Positions 60,671-64,000 of a stretch of 64,000 bases of DNA are shown in pieces. Below the pieces are notes generated by a model. The model ran no database searches and was not told the DNA's origin. It saw only the letters and a program-made list of their open reading frames with translations. The stretch lies in assembly GCA_021397835.1 (NCBI GenBank), contig JAJFZO010000889.1, positions 5,146,001 to 5,210,000 of the forward strand. Direction: 5' to 3'. Positions within the stretch are counted from its first letter, which is position 1, and every line of letters begins with the position of its first letter. The translations under genes were made by a program, and so were the position numbers. The DNA comes from Moringa oleifera. Taxonomy: Eukaryota > Streptophyta > Magnoliopsida > Brassicales > Moringaceae.

Positions 60671-62518
60671 TCACCAGTAATCTCTACAAGTACATTTACC
60701 TTCCCTAATATGGTGGAACCGAGTTCTGTCCCGCATTACAATTTCTCTCCTGTATATCGAAGAGATGAGTTTCATTACTATGTGACAGTCTTCACACACC
60801 CGAAGATTCTTTACAATCCGAACTGTAGTTCCAGGTTTGGTCCTAATCAGTGCAAACGAAACAGCCAGTTTCTCACTGTGCTGATGGATTGCTGTCTCTT
60901 TCTCCTCGTCTTCAAGGTGAAGTAGTAAATCCTCTACTACAGGCTTATATCCTTCATGCTTCAGTCTTTCCGCAATCTTGTCCCACATGTAGTGAATCTC
61001 TTTTGTATCTGGGTGGGATGTATCTCCAGCTAAAAACTCATGGACCATCCCATTCACACTGACTGAACTGCATCCTGGAAGTTTTGAAACTCCGCGCTCT
61101 TTCATCAGAATTCTTGCTTCAACTGCTCGATCCCATTCCATTGCCACAGCATGAATGCTTGCCAAGTGAATGTATCGGCCACCATGGTTAGGGTCAACTT
61201 CAATCAGGGTTTCACCAATCTGTTTACCCAACTCAAGATTTCTGTGAATCAGACAGGCCTTTAGCAGTGTCCCCCAGATAACAGCATTTGGTTTTACAGG
61301 CATGGTTTCCACCATCTCTGTCGCGTCCTTCAGTAATCCAGCTCGGCCAAGTAGATCAACCATGCAGCCATAATGTTCTATAGCTGGGGTCAACTTATAA
61401 TTTTTTTCCATGCTGTCAAACAACAATTTTGCCTCATTAACCAGTCCTGCATAACTACAAGCTGTCAAGATTGCTGTGAAAGTGATCTTGTTCGGCTTGA
61501 TTCCCACCAGCTGCATTTGCTTAAACCAGTTAAGAGCCTCTCTTCCATGTCCATGAATTGCAAAACCATAAATCATTGCAGTCCAGGCTGAAACACATTT
61601 TTTCTTCAGTTTTCTGAAAACTTCAACAGCTTTCTCCATGTCCCCGCACTTGGCATACATGTCTGTAAGAAGACAACCTAATATTGAGTCTATTTCTGTT
61701 CTTGTTCTGTTAATATAAGCATGGATCCATCTGCCTTGCTCCATTGCTCCAAGACTTGCACAAGCTGAAAGAGTGCTGGCCAGGGCTACATTATCGGGCT
61801 GAACACCTGCCTTCTGCATTTCATGAAATAGATCTAAAGCTTCTTTGTTCATGCCAGCCCCAGCATAGCCAGAAATTATTGCAGTCCATGAGATAACATT
61901 CTTAGCCGGCATATTATTGAAGAATTCTAACGCTGTTTCCATGTCTCCACGCTTTGCATAGCCATCAATCATCGAGTTCCATGAAACAATGTCACGTTGG
62001 GGTGCTGTATCAAAGAGAATGTTTGCAGATTGAAGACAGCCAAATATGCCATAAACGTGAAGAAGAGAGTTTATGGCATAAACATCTGAGCTCCATCCCA
62101 ACTTTATGATCTGAGCATGAATCTGTTGCGTTTCCTCAAAGGCTGACAGGTGGGAACAGGCTTTGAGCAGGAAGGGGAAGGTGTAAGCATTCTGTGGAAC
62201 TGAATGATGCAGCATCTGCTGGTACAAAATCAGGGCTCCTTCTGGTTTATTGCTGTTGGAATGCCCTTTGATCATGACATTCCACATGAACGTATTTGGG
62301 CTGTTAATTCTGTCAAAAACCATCTGGGCATACGCTAAGTTGCTGGAATTAGAGGCCAGGAGGAGCCTGCTCACTAGCATGTCATCTTGAACAAGGCCTG
62401 TTTTAAACATCTGGGCATGAATCTGCTTTAGTTCCTCCATGTTTGAACATCTTTGGAGCAGAGACAGGGTCCCGGCAACATTTGATCCCACCGAGAATTG
62501 GTTCGTCGGAGTTAGCAT
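60671..62518 (-). CDS. PPR protein, PLS class with E and DYW domains
   Basis: Single-exon, 615-residue pentatricopeptide-repeat protein, an orthologue-like match to At5g66520 (for example ELKQIHAQMFKTGL, AYTFPFLLKACSHLSAFEET, QIHAQIIKLG, NKEALDLFHEMQKAGV). About a dozen P/L/S repeats cover about 15-450. They are followed by E/E+ motifs (PNAVIWGTLLKACLIH, GRYIHLASIHA, PGCSSVSVNGMVHEFLAGD) and a complete DYW domain with HSEKLA and CEDCH, the zinc and catalytic ligands of a cytidine deaminase, ending CTCRDYW. DYW-type proteins normally act in C-to-U RNA editing in plastids or mitochondria. An organelle targeting signal is not obvious in the first 30 residues. The target RNA cannot be read from sequence by eye. 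Confidence 0.95.
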   Translation of the reverse strand: MLTPTNQFSVGSNVAGTLSLLQRCSNMEELKQIHAQMFKTGLVQDDMLVSRLLLASNSSNLAYAQMVFDRINSPNTFMWNVMIKGHSNSNKPEGALILYQQMLHHSVPQNAYTFPFLLKACSHLSAFEETQQIHAQIIKLGWSSDVYAINSLLHVYGIFGCLQSANILFDTAPQRDIVSWNSMIDGYAKRGDMETALEFFNNMPAKNVISWTAIISGYAGAGMNKEALDLFHEMQKAGVQPDNVALASTLSACASLGAMEQGRWIHAYINRTRTEIDSILGCLLTDMYAKCGDMEKAVEVFRKLKKKCVSAWTAMIYGFAIHGHGREALNWFKQMQLVGIKPNKITFTAILTACSYAGLVNEAKLLFDSMEKNYKLTPAIEHYGCMVDLLGRAGLLKDATEMVETMPVKPNAVIWGTLLKACLIHRNLELGKQIGETLIEVDPNHGGRYIHLASIHAVAMEWDRAVEARILMKERGVSKLPGCSSVSVNGMVHEFLAGDTSHPDTKEIHYMWDKIAERLKHEGYKPVVEDLLLHLEDEEKETAIHQHSEKLAVSFALIRTKPGTTVRIVKNLRVCEDCHIVMKLISSIYRREIVMRDRTRFHHIREGKCTCRDYW

Positions 62519-62958
62519 GAAAGATGATGAAGAAATTGCTCAATCACGCCTCTGGGATTTCAATTCGGATAAGGTTTTCTGTCTTTCTGACTTATTAATG
62601 GGTAATATTTTGGCTGGTCCCCATTGTCACTGTCACTAGGCTTTTACCTCTGCTAAATGAATTACACCAGAAAACTTAGAATTCTGATTTGGAAATTTGT
62701 CAGATGGATGCATGTGAAGTAGCAATCTTAATTTTACAAAATTAGACTCAATCAAGCAGATCTGGCTTGGAAAAACAGGGTCATCAATTGACAGAATCTG
62801 AAGTGGCATCAGAGCTGCATTTTATGAAGAACTATATTACTAGCTAACAGCAAAATAAGCAGCAAAACAACTCTATCTGAGCTTAGAAGAACTCAATCAA
62901 ACAAGAAGGATTTACAGACCAGAACTCATCGGCAATTTTCAGAACTCTCCTGTTGTAC
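62519..62958. other. Spacer between PPR gene and SYP112
   Basis: 440 bases holding the PPR promoter/leader and the SYP112 3' UTR (both genes on the minus strand). A short plus frame at 62439-62639 is chance. Confidence 0.5.
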
Positions 62959-63855
62959 TCAAGAAGCCAACATAGAAATGATGCAAACGAGGAGGATAAT
63001 CAGCCCTACAGCCCAAACCCAGAATACCCATGTCTTCTTCTTCTTCTTCATCTGGTTGGCATAGTAAAGACTGTTAGTTCCTCCACTGATAAGATTACTT
63101 GCATTGACCACATTCTCTTCAATGCCGTCCATCTCCTCTCCTTGTGTCTCAACAAGAACAGCCATGTCAAGAAACACTTGATGCAGCTTATTCAGACTTC
63201 TCTGAATATCTATTACTGCCTCATGCCTCTCTTTACTCCTCAAATCCATTTCTGTTTTCCCTTCAAATAATTGAATTTGCCCACCTCCTGAAATCATCTT
63301 GTCTATCACCTCCTCACTCGGTTCCTCTCCAGTCACAGTATAGTACCTTCTCTTGAGATCTTGTTTATGATCTGATAAAATCTTTTCTCTCAAAGACTGG
63401 AAGTCTTTCATGATTTCTCTAAGCTTGACTCGCAAACCATTTGTGATCAATATTCTCGTGCGATCAACACAAGTCCCTTGTCTATATGCTTCTGATACAC
63501 AGCGATTGGATATATTGGATCCATCAAGCGATTCCAGCATTGCCTTGACGATCTTCGCTTTGCGAAGAACTGAGAGACTGTCTGATTCCATACGGTCTCT
63601 TAAGCCACGAAGAACTTTGGCGCTGTGAGTGGACTTAGCCTCTTCGTTGAGGCTTTGAAGATCAAACAAGAGATTGGTGATCTCTTCTGTTTCAGTCTTG
63701 ATTGCTGTGACTTCATCGAAGAACTGAGAGAGGTTCTGTTCATCTGCAGGGCTGAGTTGGCCTCTTTCGACATCAAGTTCTGCTTCCAGGTCCATCTGGG
63801 CCTGTTTCTTCAGTTCTACATAACTTAAAAACGATTTTGTCATAAGATCATTCAT
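62959..63855 (-). CDS. SYP112: Qa-SNARE syntaxin (SYP112-like)
   Basis: 298-residue syntaxin in one exon. Starts MNDLMTKSFLSYVELKKQAQ as in the SYP11 group. The N-terminal Habc three-helix regulatory domain covers about 40-170 (SPADEQNLSQFFDEV, LRGLRDRMESD, VDRTRILITNGLRVKLREIM). The SNARE helix runs about 200-265 (RHEAVIDIQRSLNKLHQVFLDMAVLVETQGEEMDGIE), with the zero-layer Gln in VETQGE. It ends in a C-terminal membrane anchor (WVFWVWAVGLIILLVCIISML). SYP112 (At2g18260) is a relative of KNOLLE/SYP111; such Qa-SNAREs drive fusion at the plasma membrane or division plane. SGGTNSLYYANQMKKK before the anchor is diagnostic for SYP112 over SYP111. The rest of the window, to 64000, is its 5' leader. 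Confidence 0.95.
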   Translation of the reverse strand: MNDLMTKSFLSYVELKKQAQMDLEAELDVERGQLSPADEQNLSQFFDEVTAIKTETEEITNLLFDLQSLNEEAKSTHSAKVLRGLRDRMESDSLSVLRKAKIVKAMLESLDGSNISNRCVSEAYRQGTCVDRTRILITNGLRVKLREIMKDFQSLREKILSDHKQDLKRRYYTVTGEEPSEEVIDKMISGGGQIQLFEGKTEMDLRSKERHEAVIDIQRSLNKLHQVFLDMAVLVETQGEEMDGIEENVVNASNLISGGTNSLYYANQMKKKKKTWVFWVWAVGLIILLVCIISMLAS

Positions 63856-64000
63856 CTTTGCAAGAATTTCGCAAAACCCACCTGCAAAACATCAAGAAAC
63901 GAAAAATGAAGGATCGAACTCATTTACAGAACCGTAAAAGAAAACTAACAAAAATGACGTACCCTCTGACGCGTTCAAGTTTCAGATCAACTTGTCAAGA
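63856..64000 (-). other. SYP112: SYP112 5' leader
   Basis: Leader sequence immediately upstream of the ATG. A possible splice acceptor (TTTTGCAG, minus strand, about 63883-63890) suggests an intron in the 5' UTR. Confidence 0.35.

Overview
The window is nuclear DNA from a flowering plant, most likely a eudicot. Genes have many short introns with GT-AG borders, the intergenic DNA is AT-rich with CT/GA microsatellites, there is a nuclear-type tRNA-Asn, and the proteins are typical of plants (laccase, DYW-type PPR, U-box/ARM ligase, ZF-HD, RADIALIS-like, tubby-like F-box). The species cannot be fixed from the sequence. No virus, CRISPR array or intact transposon was recognised. Exon joins were checked by hand: every multi-exon model below keeps one open frame across all its junctions.

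Layout, left to right. The 3' end of an alpha/beta-hydrolase gene (+, 1-1233); a decayed ERD6-like sugar transporter (-, about 1530-4640); an AlkA-type DNA glycosylase (+, 5051-5857); about 6 kb of AT-rich, microsatellite-rich upstream DNA; ZHD6 (+, 11891-12976); a LEA_4-like gene with a signal peptide (-, 15874-17629); mitochondrial ATAD3 (-, 18769-24001); a RADIALIS-like SANT gene (-, 26827-27081); about 10 kb with no confident gene, holding two unassigned candidate regions (28.9-29.8 kb and 31.8-34.1 kb); PUB5 (+, 37044-40751); tRNA-Asn(GUU) (+, 42425-42498); an HBI1/BEE2-type bHLH (+, 43307-45096); APC10 (+, 46567-48226); TLP2 (-, 49565-51363); LAC11 (+, 55048-57289); glucose-6-phosphate 1-epimerase (+, 58012-60493); a DYW PPR gene (-, 60671-62518); and the Qa-SNARE SYP112 (-, 62959-63855).

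The genes do not form one pathway. Their order is informative, though: from memory, most of them match the Arabidopsis blocks At2g18260-At2g18360 and At4g36540-At4g36600, which are duplicates of each other. The window appears to keep both halves of that ancestral block in one place. Some functional themes recur: growth and cell division (HBI1, APC10, SYP112, RL), ABA/desiccation (LEA with a cluster of ACGT elements) and organelle biogenesis (ATAD3, PPR). I found no clearly novel system. The best items to follow up are the sugar-transporter pseudogene, a GC-AG intron, the unassigned 31.8-34.1 kb locus behind a promoter-like motif cluster, and a G-quadruplex-prone tract upstream of APC10.
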